Notes: generated from the letters alone by a model not told the origin. Shown: positions 1 to 8,020, counted from the stretch's first letter. The stretch: 64,000 bases of DNA from Acidobacteriota bacterium (GCA_016716435.1 JADJWI010000001.1:248001-312000); one strand, 5' to 3'. Made by a program: numbers and translations.

Positions 1-102
1 ATGGACGGCGACGGTCTTGATGCCCATCTCCTTGCAGGTCCAGATGATACGGCAGGCGATCTCGCCGCGGTTGGCGATCAAAAGTTTGCGAATTTCTCTC
101 AT
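1..102 (-). CDS. accC: Biotin carboxylase subunit of acetyl-CoA carboxylase (N-terminal 34 residues only)
   Basis: Only the first 34 codons lie in the window. The start is the ATG at 100-102 and the gene runs off the left edge. The N-terminus MREIRKLLIANRGEIACRII is the characteristic opening of biotin carboxylases, the beginning of the N-terminal ATP-grasp preATP domain. The family carboxylates the biotin on AccB using ATP and bicarbonate, the first step of fatty acid synthesis in the cytoplasm. It lies directly downstream of accB on the same strand, the normal accB-accC order. Here the pair is attached to the end of the ribosomal-protein operon. The spacer to accB is filled by a heptameric inverted-repeat array. 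Confidence 0.9.
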   Translation of the reverse strand, partial: MREIRKLLIANRGEIACRIIWTCKEMGIKTVAVH

Positions 103-110
103 CGAAAATA

Positions 111-180
111 GTAAATCGTGAATCGTCAATCGTAATCAGAGGCAAATTCCTACGATTTACGATTCACGATTCACGATTTA
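111..180. repeat. Heptad inverted-repeat array, accB-accC spacer
   Basis: The left arm has GTAAATC, GTGAATC, GTCAATC and GTAATC (111-137). After a 13-nt loop, the right arm has TACGATT twice, CACGATT twice and TA (151-180). Each arm is a direct tandem array of period 7, and the arms are reverse complements of each other. This is the GTRAATC family, also seen at 9342, 16289, 21928 and 22471. Confidence 0.85.
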
Positions 181-186
181 CCCGGT

Positions 187-738
187 TTATTTCCTTATAC
201 CAAACAGCGGCTGGCCGAATTCGACCGGATCGCCGTTCTCTATGTAGACCTTGACGACCTCGCCTGAGGTTTCGGCTTGGATCTCGTTCATCAGCTTCAT
301 CGCCTCGACGATGCAGACGACCGATTCCGGCGAGACCTTGCTTCCTTCGGAGACGTACGGATCCTTGTCCGGGCCCGGGGCACGATAGAACGTACCAACG
401 ATCGGCGAGGTGATGATGTGCAGTCCTTCGTCCTCCGAGACGGCAGCGGATGCCGCGGTCTCGGCCGCCGGAGCGGCTTGCGGAACGGCTGGTGCGGCCG
501 GCTGCGGAGCGGCAGCATAGACCGGAGCCGTCGCCTTGCTCAGGCGGACGCGGATGTTCTGGTTCTCGAACTCGAAATCGGTAAAGCCGTGCTCATTTAC
601 CAACTCGGCAAGCTCACGCAGCTCGCCCATGTTCAGCGAAGCCTCGTGGTTGTGGCGGCGCTGATGTTTGCGGCGGCGAGTACCTTCGTTTTTAGGCGTG
701 TCTTCCGCTGCCTGTGCCGATGCTGTTTGTTCGCTCAT
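187..738 (-). CDS. accB: Biotin carboxyl carrier protein of acetyl-CoA carboxylase, N-terminally extended
   Basis: The 183-residue product is the biotin carrier that shuttles carboxyl groups between AccC and the carboxyltransferase. The biotinyl domain spans about residues 107-183 and carries the motif EAMKLMNE, with Lys148 the expected biotinylation site. A typical BCCP N-terminus (NMGELRELAELVNEHG) begins only at residue 36. It is preceded by about 35 extra residues that include a basic run (RRRKHQRRHNH), and an Ala/Pro linker joins the two parts. The ATG at 738 is chosen because AGGAG lies about ten bases upstream. A start at Met37 would give a conventional-length protein but has no visible ribosome site. 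The gene follows rplQ by 27 bases, so it is probably co-transcribed with the ribosomal operon. Confidence 0.93.
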   Translation of the reverse strand: MSEQTASAQAAEDTPKNEGTRRRKHQRRHNHEASLNMGELRELAELVNEHGFTDFEFENQNIRVRLSKATAPVYAAAPQPAAPAVPQAAPAAETAASAAVSEDEGLHIITSPIVGTFYRAPGPDKDPYVSEGSKVSPESVVCIVEAMKLMNEIQAETSGEVVKVYIENGDPVEFGQPLFGIRK

Positions 739-765
739 AGGTTGTTTCGCTCCTTTGTGGGCGCT

Positions 766-1269
766 TTAGCCTTTGGCGGCAAGTTCACGGGGGTTGTCAA
801 CCAACTCGACAACGGCAAGCTCCGCATTATCGCCCGAACGGCGGCCGAGGCGGATGAGGCGCGTATAGCCGCCATTGCGGTCTTTGTAACGAACGCCAAG
901 TTCATCGAAAAGCCGCTTGAGAGCCTTAACGCCGGCCGTACGCTCGATCGGGTCCTTCGCCTCGCCTTTTTTCCCGCGGAACCGGCTTTGCTCTTCCTTG
1001 AACTGCGAGTTGCCGGCGTGGAAAAAGCGGGCAGCCTGCCTGCGAAGATGCACCTCTTGTACCGTTGAATCGGCGCTTTCAAGATTATGTGCCTTGCGGG
1101 CGAGCGTTATCGCTTTCTCGATGAAAGGACGAAGTTCCTTCGCCTTCGGGACGGTGGTGATGATGTGTTCCTTGTCCGCATTGACGAGCGAGGTCGCCAT
1201 ATTGCGGAGCATCGACATGCGATGCTCGGTGGTTCGTCCCAATTTTCTGTGTGCCTTACGATGTCTCAT
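766..1269 (-). CDS. rplQ: 50S ribosomal protein L17
   Basis: The 167-residue protein begins MRHRKAHRKLGRTTEHR, the L17 signature, and ends with the conserved stretch containing RNGGYTRLIRLGRR. L17 lies near the peptide exit tunnel of the large subunit. The family is usually about 115-130 residues. Here roughly 30 extra, mostly charged residues (about 84-113, with GKKGEAKDP) sit between the helical core and the VKALKRLFDELG segment. The start is the ATG at 1269. An upstream in-frame TTG would add only two residues. The gene follows rpoA, the standard order. Confidence 0.95.
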   Translation of the reverse strand: MRHRKAHRKLGRTTEHRMSMLRNMATSLVNADKEHIITTVPKAKELRPFIEKAITLARKAHNLESADSTVQEVHLRRQAARFFHAGNSQFKEEQSRFRGKKGEAKDPIERTAGVKALKRLFDELGVRYKDRNGGYTRLIRLGRRSGDNAELAVVELVDNPRELAAKG

Positions 1270-1357
1270 ATCCAAAACCAGGAAGTCGTGTAAATACTTT
1301 TCTATCGAATCGCCCCGGGCTTCCTGGTGTTCCGGGGTCTGATCGGCCTGGGCTCAG

Positions 1358-2377
1358 TTATTCGAGGTCGCGGCCGCCGGTTCCCGGGATCGGATTTCCC
1401 TGTTCGTCAAAGTCCATTCCAAAATCGAGGCCCATTCCGTGGAGCAGGTCCTTGATCTCGTTAAGCGACTTTTTGCCAAAATTCTTTGTATGGAGCATAT
1501 CACGCTCCGACCGCTTGATCAGGTCGCGGATCGAACGGATGTCCGCATTCTTGAGGCAGTTGTAAGAGCGGACCGAAAGCTCGAGCTCATCGACCGGCTT
1601 GTCGAGCAGGTCGTTCCGCATCAGGGGCGGACGGGCGATGTCCTCGTACTTGTACTCTTCTTCCTCTTCCTCAAAATTGATGAAGATCGACATGTGGTCC
1701 TTGACGAGCTTTGCCGCAAGGCCGATCGAATCTTCCGGCTTGACCGAGCCATCGGTCCAAACCTCGATGATCAACTTGTCGAATTCGGTGTTCGAACCCT
1801 GGCGGGTCTTATCGACCGAATAATTGACCTTCTTGATCGGCGTATGGACCGAATCGATCGGGATATAACCGACCGAGAGGTCATCGTCATTGTTGAACTC
1901 AGCCGAAACGTAGCCGCGGCCACGCTTGAGCCGCATCTCGATATTGACCGTGCCCGAGCCGCTGATGGTGGCAATGTGGACGTCGGTGTCGAGAACATCG
2001 ACATCTCCATCGTGGTCGATGTCTGCGCTTGTAATATTTCCCGGGCCTTTTTTGCTGATGGTCAGGGTCTTCGGGCCGCCGCCGCCGTGGAGCTTGAACG
2101 GGACCTGCTTAAGGTTAAGGATAACGTCGGTCGCATCTTCGACGACGCCCTTGATCGAAGAAAATTCGTGCTCGACACCGTCGATCTTTACCGCAGTAAT
2201 AGCGGCGCCTTCGATCGAGGAAAGAAGTGCCCGCCGGATCGAATTTCCGATCGTCGTACCGAAACCGCGTTCGAAAGGCTGCGCGTAGAACATGCCGTAG
2301 CGCTCGGTCAGCGTCTCGCTGTCGACATTGAGCCGGCTCGGCATTTGGAAATCTGTCCAATTATTGGTTTGTGTCAT
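1358..2377 (-). CDS. rpoA: DNA-directed RNA polymerase alpha subunit
   Basis: The 339-residue product contains the N-terminal dimerisation and assembly domain (FGTTIGNSIRRALLSSIEGAA) and, after an acidic linker (about residue 240-250), the C-terminal domain that contacts UP elements and activators (ELSVRSYNCLKNADIRSI). Length and order match the family. AAGGG lies about seven bases upstream of the ATG. It sits between rpsD and rplQ, as in most bacteria. A strong stem-loop precedes it in the rpsD-rpoA spacer. Confidence 0.98.
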   Translation of the reverse strand: MTQTNNWTDFQMPSRLNVDSETLTERYGMFYAQPFERGFGTTIGNSIRRALLSSIEGAAITAVKIDGVEHEFSSIKGVVEDATDVILNLKQVPFKLHGGGGPKTLTISKKGPGNITSADIDHDGDVDVLDTDVHIATISGSGTVNIEMRLKRGRGYVSAEFNNDDDLSVGYIPIDSVHTPIKKVNYSVDKTRQGSNTEFDKLIIEVWTDGSVKPEDSIGLAAKLVKDHMSIFINFEEEEEEYKYEDIARPPLMRNDLLDKPVDELELSVRSYNCLKNADIRSIRDLIKRSERDMLHTKNFGKKSLNEIKDLLHGMGLDFGMDFDEQGNPIPGTGGRDLE

Positions 2378-2413
2378 AGGTAGCCCTTTTTAAAATCAGC
2401 AACTTCGCCCCTC

Positions 2414-2451
2414 CGCGTCCCGTTTTGCCAAAGGGCCAAAACGGGCACGCG
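2414..2451. repeat. Stem-loop in the rpsD-rpoA spacer
   Basis: CCCGTTTTGC and GCCAAAACGGG-type arms flank a short loop, with outer GCGT/ACGC pairing. This gives an imperfect stem of more than ten pairs. There is no U-tract on the coding (minus) strand, so it is more likely an RNA processing or stability element than a terminator. It lacks the period-7 structure of the other spacers. Confidence 0.55.
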
Positions 2452-2471
2452 AAAAGAGCGAACAATTCGTC

Positions 2472-3104
2472 CTACTTACTGTACAGCTCAACGATCAACT
2501 GTTCGTTGATATTTGCATCAATATCCTGCCGCGTCGGCAACGACGCGATCGAAACCGTCAGATCTTTGCCCTCGGGAGCGATCCAACCCGGACGGCCGCG
2601 GCCGGCAGCCGTCTGCCATGCGCCATCTACGTGAGCATTCTTCTGGCTCTTATCTTTTACCGTGATCTGGTCGCCGACCTTCACCTGGAACGACGGGATG
2701 TCGACCTTGCGGTCGTTAACAAAGATATGCCCGTGGTTCACAAGCTGGCGTGCCTGACGCCGCGAGGTCGCAAAGCCCGAACGGTAAACGACGTTGTCGA
2801 GTCTCCGCTCAAGCATAAAGAGCAGATTCTCGCCGGTAACGCCCTTCTGCCGAAGTGCTTTCTCGAAATAATTCCGGAACTGCTTTTCGAGGATAAAATA
2901 GATGCGTTTGACCTTCTGCTTTTCGCGAAGCTGCTGGCCGTAACCGGCGAGCATCTTGCGGCGGGCTCCGCCGTGCTGTCCCGGCGGGTTGGTCCCACGC
3001 TTTTCGATAGCACATGAGGGCTTGAAACAACGGTCGCCCTTAAGAAATAATTTTCCACCTTCGCGGCGGCACAGCCGGCACACCGCATCTCTATATCTAG
3101 CCAT
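2472..3104 (-). CDS. rpsD: 30S ribosomal protein S4 (zinc-type)
   Basis: The 210-residue protein has an N-terminal Cys9-x2-Cys12-x13-Cys26-x4-Cys31 zinc-binding pattern. The S4 RNA-binding domain follows (LDNVVYRSGFATSRRQARQLVNHGHI). S4 binds 16S rRNA early in assembly and is often the autogenous regulator of this gene cluster. It has the usual position after rpsK and before rpoA. The C-terminus has a modest insertion (GRGRPGWIAPEGKD), common in this group. Confidence 0.97.
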   Translation of the reverse strand: MARYRDAVCRLCRREGGKLFLKGDRCFKPSCAIEKRGTNPPGQHGGARRKMLAGYGQQLREKQKVKRIYFILEKQFRNYFEKALRQKGVTGENLLFMLERRLDNVVYRSGFATSRRQARQLVNHGHIFVNDRKVDIPSFQVKVGDQITVKDKSQKNAHVDGAWQTAAGRGRPGWIAPEGKDLTVSIASLPTRQDIDANINEQLIVELYSK

Positions 3105-3180
3105 TTATATTTTCTGCCTCCGATGTAATTCGGAAAAGTTTACAGGCCGATCGCGGCCCTTCTTCCTTTCGATAAAAACT

Positions 3181-3249
3181 CAAAATTCCATATTCCAAAT
3201 CCAGACAACCAGATACCAATTTGGGATCTGGAATCTGGAATCGGAAAAC
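3181..3249. repeat. Heptad repeat array, rpsK-rpsD spacer
   Basis: Consecutive period-7 units are CAAAATT, CCATATT, CCAAATC, CAGACAA, CCAGATA, CCAATTT, GGGATCT, GGAATCT and GGAATCG. The first six units are roughly complementary to the last three. This is the CCAAATT/GGAATCT family, also seen at 15392. Confidence 0.75.
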
Positions 3250-3651
3250 TCAAACGCGCCGACGCTTCGGCGGGCGGCATCCGTTGTGCGGGATCGGCGT
3301 AGTATCGCGGATCGCCGTAACGCGAATGCCTGCATTGTTGATCGCCCTAACGGCCGACTCGCGGCCGCCGCCCGGGCCTTTAACCCGAACCTCGGCCTCG
3401 CGCATTCCGGCTTCCATCGCCTTTCGGGCCGCCTCACCTGCCGCCTGCTGGGCGGCGAAGGGCGTGCCCTTACGCGAACCGCGGAAACCGCGGGCACCCG
3501 ATGAACACTGGGCGATAAGATTGCCCTGCGTATCGGTGATCGAGATCAGCGTGTTATTGAACGACGCCGAAACGTGAACGATCCCAACCGGGATATTCTT
3601 TCGCTCTTTTTTCTTAAAGGTCTTTTTACCTTTTTGTGGTGCTTTTGCCAT
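3250..3651 (-). CDS. rpsK: 30S ribosomal protein S11
   Basis: The 133-residue S11 has the conserved core NNTLISITDTQGNLI and the basic C-terminus HNGCRPPKRRRV. It binds the platform of the small subunit near the Shine-Dalgarno interaction site. Its place between rpsM and rpsD is standard. The N-terminus is lysine-rich (KAPQKGKKTFKKKERK), as in many S11 proteins. Confidence 0.97.
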   Translation of the reverse strand: MAKAPQKGKKTFKKKERKNIPVGIVHVSASFNNTLISITDTQGNLIAQCSSGARGFRGSRKGTPFAAQQAAGEAARKAMEAGMREAEVRVKGPGGGRESAVRAINNAGIRVTAIRDTTPIPHNGCRPPKRRRV

Positions 3652-3660
3652 TTAATTAAA

Positions 3661-3724
3661 GTGGACAATTGATAATGGACAACGGACAATCGCGGATTAT
3701 CCATTATCAACTGTCAGCTATCAA
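3661..3724. repeat. Heptad inverted-repeat array, rpsM-rpsK spacer
   Basis: Period-7 units are GTGGACA, ATTGATA, ATGGACA, ACGGACA, then ATCGCGG, then ATTATCC, ATTATCA, ACTGTCA and GCTATCA. The left units are reverse-complementary to the right units (ATGGACA family). The array fills the spacer up to the rpsM stop codon. Confidence 0.8.
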
Positions 3725-4108
3725 CTACTTCTTACCCGGTGCCTTCTTTTTCGCGACGGCGGCCTTACGCGGCCCCTTGCGAGTACGTGCATTGGTCGAG
3801 GTGCGCTGGCCGCGAACCGGAAGGCCGCGACGATGGCGAAGCCCGCGGTAGCAGCCGATATCCATCAGCCGCTTGATGTCCATCTGGACACGCTTGCGGA
3901 GGTCGCCCTCGATGTTGCCGCCCTCGTCGAGGAGTGCACGGATCTTGTTAAGTTCATCCTCGGAAAGATCGCGGATCTTAGCATGAATGCTGATATCCGC
4001 TTTGCCGAGGATCTCGGTCGCGCGCGACTTGCCCACGCCGTAGATATACGTCAAACCGATCTGAGCCCTTTTATTGGGCGGTAGGTCTACACCTGCTACA
4101 CGAGCCAT
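3725..4108 (-). CDS. rpsM: 30S ribosomal protein S13
   Basis: The 127-residue protein opens MARVAGVDLPPNKRAQIGLT and contains LRHRRGLPVRGQRTSTNART, the S13 signature that contacts 16S rRNA and P-site tRNA in the head. The tail is lysine-rich. It follows rpmJ by seven bases, the expected order. Confidence 0.98.
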   Translation of the reverse strand: MARVAGVDLPPNKRAQIGLTYIYGVGKSRATEILGKADISIHAKIRDLSEDELNKIRALLDEGGNIEGDLRKRVQMDIKRLMDIGCYRGLRHRRGLPVRGQRTSTNARTRKGPRKAAVAKKKAPGKK

Positions 4109-4115
4109 ATCTTAT

Positions 4116-4229
4116 TTATCCTTGCCGCTGCTTGTGCTTTGGGTTATCGCAAATGACGCGCACAACGCCCTTGCGGTGAATTACTTTGCACTTATCGCAG
4201 ATCTTTTTTACTGACGGACGCACTTTCAT
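4116..4229 (-). CDS. rpmJ: 50S ribosomal protein L36
   Basis: A 37-residue protein reads MKVRPSVKKICDKCKVIHRK and then GVVRVICDNPKHKQRQG. Cys11, Cys14, Cys27 and His32 form the zinc site of the zinc-type L36. Its position before rpsM is standard. It is preceded by a 168-nt spacer rather than by infA, which usually lies between map and rpmJ. Confidence 0.95.
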   Translation of the reverse strand: MKVRPSVKKICDKCKVIHRKGVVRVICDNPKHKQRQG

Positions 4230-4397
4230 GATGCTTCTCCCTGCTATCTATATCGAACAAACTACCCTCGTAGGAAGAACCTCAAACACGACGATCGTGC
4301 TCTCAAAAGCTCCCTGTTTCGACATAAATAGCGTCGACCAACTTCCTGCGAGTTGGACAAACTCCTAATAATAACCGCCTTGCCCTTTTATTTCAAG
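4230..4397 (-). other. Spacer between map and rpmJ, no infA
   Basis: No frame encodes an initiation factor IF-1 (about 72 residues, S1-like OB fold) here, though infA often lies at this position. The stretch holds a small stem (CCAACT / AGTTGG on the coding strand) and a GGGAG ribosome site just before rpmJ. Nothing else is recognised. Confidence 0.6.
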
Positions 4398-5210
4398 TCA
4401 GGCTGACGCACTTTCGGCCTTCTTTTCCGCAAGATCCCTCTTCTGCTCGCGGGTAAGCGTCAAAATCTCGGGCCCTTCGGGCAAAACGGCGATCGTGTGC
4501 TCACAATGGGCCGATAGCTTGCCATCGAGCGTTACAACGGTCCAGCCGTCGTCCAGCGTCTTCGTCTCAGCCGTGCCCAGATTGAGCATTGGCTCGAGGG
4601 CAAAGCAATAGCCCGAACGTATCTTTTCTTTCGTCCCGGCACGGCCGTAATTCGGTATCTGCGGTGCTTCGTGCATTCGGCGGCCGATGCCGTGGCCGGT
4701 ATAGTCACGGACAATGCCGTAGCCGAACTGCTCTGCATGCGATTGAACCGCGTGCCCGATATCGCCAATACGCTTGTTCGGCCGGCACTGCTCGATCGCG
4801 AGTGCGAGACACTCTTCGGTGACCTGGATCAACTTCCGGGCCTCTTCGCTGATCTCGCCGACCGGGATGGTCGTTGCCGTATCGCCGACGAACCCATCGA
4901 GCGTGCAGGCCATATCGACCGAGAGAATATCGCCTTCTTTAAGCGGCGTTTCGGTCGAGAAACCGTGGACGATCTGTTCATTGACCGACGCACAGATGGC
5001 GAACGGGAACGGCGTCATCCCACGCGGCTTGTAACCGATGAAGGTCGGGATCGCTCCGGCATCGCGCATGATCTTTTCGGCCGTGGCGTTCATCTCCAAG
5101 GTGGTGATGCCCGGTGCGACCATCGCACGCAAGGTCTCACGGACCGTGGCGATCAACTCGCCGACGGCACGCATCTTTTCGAGATCCTTTTGCGATTTCG
5201 CGATTATCAT
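4398..5210 (-). CDS. map: Methionine aminopeptidase, type I
   Basis: The 270-residue enzyme removes the initiator methionine from nascent proteins. It shows the pita-bread fold metal ligands: two Asp in DILSVDMACTLDGFVGDTA, His in GHGIGRRMHEAPQIPNY, Glu in FALEPMLN and Glu in HCEHTIAV. The ATG at 5210 (MIIAKSQKDLEKMRAVGE) is the family-typical start. An in-frame GTG further upstream would add 23 residues with no similarity to the family. It lies between adk and rpmJ in the operon. Confidence 0.96.
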   Translation of the reverse strand: MIIAKSQKDLEKMRAVGELIATVRETLRAMVAPGITTLEMNATAEKIMRDAGAIPTFIGYKPRGMTPFPFAICASVNEQIVHGFSTETPLKEGDILSVDMACTLDGFVGDTATTIPVGEISEEARKLIQVTEECLALAIEQCRPNKRIGDIGHAVQSHAEQFGYGIVRDYTGHGIGRRMHEAPQIPNYGRAGTKEKIRSGYCFALEPMLNLGTAETKTLDDGWTVVTLDGKLSAHCEHTIAVLPEGPEILTLTREQKRDLAEKKAESASA

Positions 5211-5282
5211 TCTCTTACCGAAAAATGCGGCCGAGGCCGCGCTCAAAACTCCGCCGACTTTGGAATTTCTTATTCTCACGAA

Positions 5283-5305
5283 ATTAGTAATTGATAATTA
5301 CTAAT
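5283..5305. repeat. Perfect short inverted repeat upstream of map
   Basis: ATTAGTAATT and AATTACTAAT form a 10-bp stem with a 3-nt loop. The sequence can also be read as period-7 units (ATTAGTA, ATTGATA, ATTACTA). It is a short member of the spacer-repeat group. It sits between adk and map. Confidence 0.7.
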
Positions 5306-5306
5306 C

Positions 5307-5951
5307 CTAAACGAGCTTCTCAAGCTCGGCGTAAATGTCCTCGAGGCTGCCGGTGCCGCTGACCTTTCTGAGCCGGCCCGAGTTTTCGTAATACTCGATC
5401 AGCGGCTTCGTCAGGTCGTCATAGGTCGCGAGGCGAGTTCCGACGCTTTCTACATTATCATCGGCCCGGTGAGTCAATTCCGCCTCCGGGTGCAGATCGC
5501 AGCGGCCATCGACCTTCGGCGGCTTAGAATAAACGTTGTAGATCTCACCGCAGACCGGGCATGACCGGCGTCCGGTCAGCCGCCGCATCAATTCTTCACG
5601 CGGCACATCGACCTCGATAGCACTAATTTCAAAACCCTGTTCTTTCGCCAACCCCTCGAGCTGCTCGGCCTGAACGGCCGTCCGCGGATAGCCATCGAGG
5701 ATATAGCCGCCGCGGCAATCCTCCCGCGAGGTACGGTCCTTGACCATCCGGAACGTAACATCATCCGGAACGAGCGTGCCCGAGGCCATTATTTCCTGTA
5801 CTTCGCGGGCGAGCGGCGTATCGAGCGTTTTCATCTCGCGGAACATATCTCCGGTCGAGATCTGCGGAATGCCCTTTCGCTCTTCGAGCAGCCTGGCCTG
5901 AGTTCCCTTGCCAGCTCCCGGTGCTCCGATAAGTACGACGATCTTGTTCAT
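5307..5951 (-). CDS. adk: Adenylate kinase
   Basis: The 214-residue enzyme interconverts ATP and AMP with two ADP. It has the P-loop GAPGAGKGT at residues 9-17, the NMP-binding region (STGDMFREM) and a long LID domain. The LID carries a CPVC pair followed by C-D-L-H, suggesting a zinc-stabilised LID with His replacing the fourth Cys. The start is the ATG at 5951. A GTG one codon upstream is also possible. It sits downstream of secY as in many bacteria. Confidence 0.97.
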   Translation of the reverse strand: MNKIVVLIGAPGAGKGTQARLLEERKGIPQISTGDMFREMKTLDTPLAREVQEIMASGTLVPDDVTFRMVKDRTSREDCRGGYILDGYPRTAVQAEQLEGLAKEQGFEISAIEVDVPREELMRRLTGRRSCPVCGEIYNVYSKPPKVDGRCDLHPEAELTHRADDNVESVGTRLATYDDLTKPLIEYYENSGRLRKVSGTGSLEDIYAELEKLV

Positions 5952-5965
5952 CACTTTAATAGAAT

Positions 5966-6042
5966 CGGAGAAAAGGAGAAGAGGAGTTGAGGAGAAATCC
6001 GCGGCGTCGGCGCTCTCCCTTTCTCCTCTTCTCTCCCACTCT
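5966..6042. repeat. Purine/pyrimidine heptad-like inverted repeat, secY-adk spacer
   Basis: A GAGAAAAGGAGAAGAGGAG-type arm (5966-5997) is complementary to a CTCTCCCTTTCTCCTCTTCT-type arm (6012-6042). The GAG steps recur at about seven bases, but less regularly than in other spacers. Confidence 0.65.
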
Positions 6043-6046
6043 GTTT

Positions 6047-7465
6047 CTAGTTGCGGCGTCCACGAAGCCGCGAACCGGCCCCGAGGAAACCCTCGTAGTT
6101 CCGCATCACGAGCTGAGCCTCGATCTGTGCGGCCGTATCCATTGCGACGCCGACCAAAATGAGCAAGGACGTTCCGCCGAAGAAGAACTGATAGCCGAGC
6201 CCGGTCGGTATCCAGCTAAGCCCCGGGGTTGCGGTCAAAAACGCATCCAGGCTATCGCCGATGAACGGCAACCGGGCAACGCGAAATCCGCTAAGCAGTA
6301 CCTGCGGAACGAACGCGACGAGAGCAAGGTAAATTGCTCCGACGGTCGTCAGCCGCGTCAGGATGCCGTTAAGATATTCAGCCGTCGGTGCTCCGGGCCG
6401 AATGCCGGGAATGAACCCGCCATGCTTGCGGAGATTATCCGAGACATCATCGACGTTGAAGATGATCGTGATGTAAAAGAAGGTAAAGATCACGATCAAC
6501 GAGATGAATACCAACTCATACCACGGATCGCCGCCATGGAACTGAGCCATGAACTGAACGATCTGCGACCACGTGGAGGTCTGGTCGTTCGGGTCCGCCG
6601 GAAATGCGCTGATCACGGTCTGCGGCATTGCCAGCACCGAGGAAGCGAAAATCACCGGGATGACGCCGCCCATATTTATCTTGAGCGGAAGGCTTGTCTC
6701 TTGCCCGCGGAACGTCTGGTTGCCGACCTTGCGGCTGGCGTAGCTGATAGCTATCTTTCTTCGCGCCGATTCGACATAAACAATGACGGCGATGATCGCG
6801 ATCATTACGGCGACGAGGAAGATGACGCCGAGCGTCTGAAGCGGGTCGCCCGCCCGGACGCGATCTGCAACCTGTATGACCGCACTGGGCAGCCCGATAA
6901 CGATACCGGCGAAGATGAGCAGCGAGATGCCGTTGCCGACGCCGCGTTCGGTTATCTGTTCACCAAGCCACATCACGAAGATCGTACCGGTCGTCAGCGT
7001 GACCACGATCATCAGCGTTGCCGGCCAGGTATTCTCGATAATGCCGCTTCGCGAGAGCCAGGTGGCGACGAAGAAAGTCTGCAGCAAACAAAGGACCAAT
7101 GTCAGGTAACGGGTATATTGGTTCAGCTTTTGACGGCCGACCTCGCCCTCTTCCTGGATCTTTTTAACGGCCGGCGAGAGCACCGGCATTAGCTGCATGA
7201 TGATCGACGCCGTGATATACGGCATCACACCAAGGGCGAAAACCGAGATTGTGCGGAAGTTTCCGCCCGAGAAGAGGTCGAGAACGCCGAGCAGAGTATT
7301 GGCGATATCGCCCCACATCTGCTCAAGCCTTACTTTATCAATACCCGGCGCCGAAACATGCGCCCCGAGCCGATAAATGGCAAGCAGACCAAGCGTAAAA
7401 AAGATACGCTTTCTCAGCTCGGGAATGCTGAACATGTTCTGTATGGCGCTTAAAAACTTCTCCAT
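6047..7465 (-). CDS. secY: Protein translocase subunit SecY
   Basis: The 472-residue membrane protein has about ten hydrophobic segments and forms the channel of the Sec translocon with SecE and SecG. It starts MEKFLSAIQNMFSIPELRKR, the typical SecY N-terminus, and contains the plug and pore region (YRLGAHVSAPGID) and the GIRPGAPTAEYL loop. The ATG at 7465 is chosen. An upstream in-frame non-ATG start would add 12 residues encoded within the spacer repeat. Order rplO-secY-adk is standard. Confidence 0.98.
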   Translation of the reverse strand: MEKFLSAIQNMFSIPELRKRIFFTLGLLAIYRLGAHVSAPGIDKVRLEQMWGDIANTLLGVLDLFSGGNFRTISVFALGVMPYITASIIMQLMPVLSPAVKKIQEEGEVGRQKLNQYTRYLTLVLCLLQTFFVATWLSRSGIIENTWPATLMIVVTLTTGTIFVMWLGEQITERGVGNGISLLIFAGIVIGLPSAVIQVADRVRAGDPLQTLGVIFLVAVMIAIIAVIVYVESARRKIAISYASRKVGNQTFRGQETSLPLKINMGGVIPVIFASSVLAMPQTVISAFPADPNDQTSTWSQIVQFMAQFHGGDPWYELVFISLIVIFTFFYITIIFNVDDVSDNLRKHGGFIPGIRPGAPTAEYLNGILTRLTTVGAIYLALVAFVPQVLLSGFRVARLPFIGDSLDAFLTATPGLSWIPTGLGYQFFFGGTSLLILVGVAMDTAAQIEAQLVMRNYEGFLGAGSRLRGRRN

Positions 7466-7470
7466 ATAAT

Positions 7471-7548
7471 TCAGTGGCCAGTGGCCGGTGGTCAGTATCA
7501 AGAGCGGCGGATGCGGCGATCACTTATGGCCGCCGATCACTGATCACT
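7471..7548. repeat. Heptad inverted-repeat array, rplO-secY spacer
   Basis: The left units are TCAGTGG, CCAGTGG, CCGGTGG and TCAGTAT (7471-7498). The right units are GATCACT (7518-7524, 7535-7541 and 7542-7548), separated by GC-rich filler. The arms are partly complementary (CAGTG/CACTG-like). The array overlaps the first base or two of the rplO stop codon. Confidence 0.75.
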
Positions 7549-8020
7549 ATGCTTCTGCTCTGGCTGCTTTCTCAATTACCGCAGCCGTTCCGCCGGCCTT
7601 TTCGATCTTGTCCTTTGCGGTCTTTGTGAACCGGTGTGCAGAGATCTTGAGTGATTTCGTGATCTCGCCGGTGCCGAGGATGACCACGTCGTGCTTCGCC
7701 TTTTTGATCAGGCCGCGCTCGTGAAGAAGCTCCGGAGTGACCTCATCGCCGTCGTTGAAGCTCAACTCGATCTTGGCAAGGCTGATCTCAAGCCACTTCT
7801 TTTTGAAGATGTTGGTGAAACCGCGCTTCGGCAAGCGGCGTTGGAGCGGCATCTGCCCGCCTTCAAAGCCGGGGCGGCTGCTGTAGCCCGATCGCGACTT
7901 CTGGCCCTTATGGCCACGGCCGGCGGTCTTTCCGAGCCCCGATCCGGGGCCGCGGCCGACCCGCTTCTTCTTATGGGTCGAGCCCGGTGCCGGCTTAAGA
8001 TTATTTAATGATAATGCCAT
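7547..8020 (-). CDS. rplO: 50S ribosomal protein L15
   Basis: The 157-residue protein shows the glycine- and basic-rich L15 N-terminus (KKKRVGRGPGSGLGKTAGRG, then HKGQKSRSG) and the conserved FEGGQMPLQRRLPKRGF. L15 is a late-assembling large-subunit protein. It precedes secY, the standard order. Confidence 0.97.
   Translation of the reverse strand: MALSLNNLKPAPGSTHKKKRVGRGPGSGLGKTAGRGHKGQKSRSGYSSRPGFEGGQMPLQRRLPKRGFTNIFKKKWLEISLAKIELSFNDGDEVTPELLHERGLIKKAKHDVVILGTGEITKSLKISAHRFTKTAKDKIEKAGGTAAVIEKAARAEA

Noticed and set aside
277..1068. Long plus-strand open frames across accB, rplQ, rpoA and other ribosomal genes
   Set aside because: They are antisense shadows of strongly recognised genes with GC-rich third positions and have no plausible start sites or homology.
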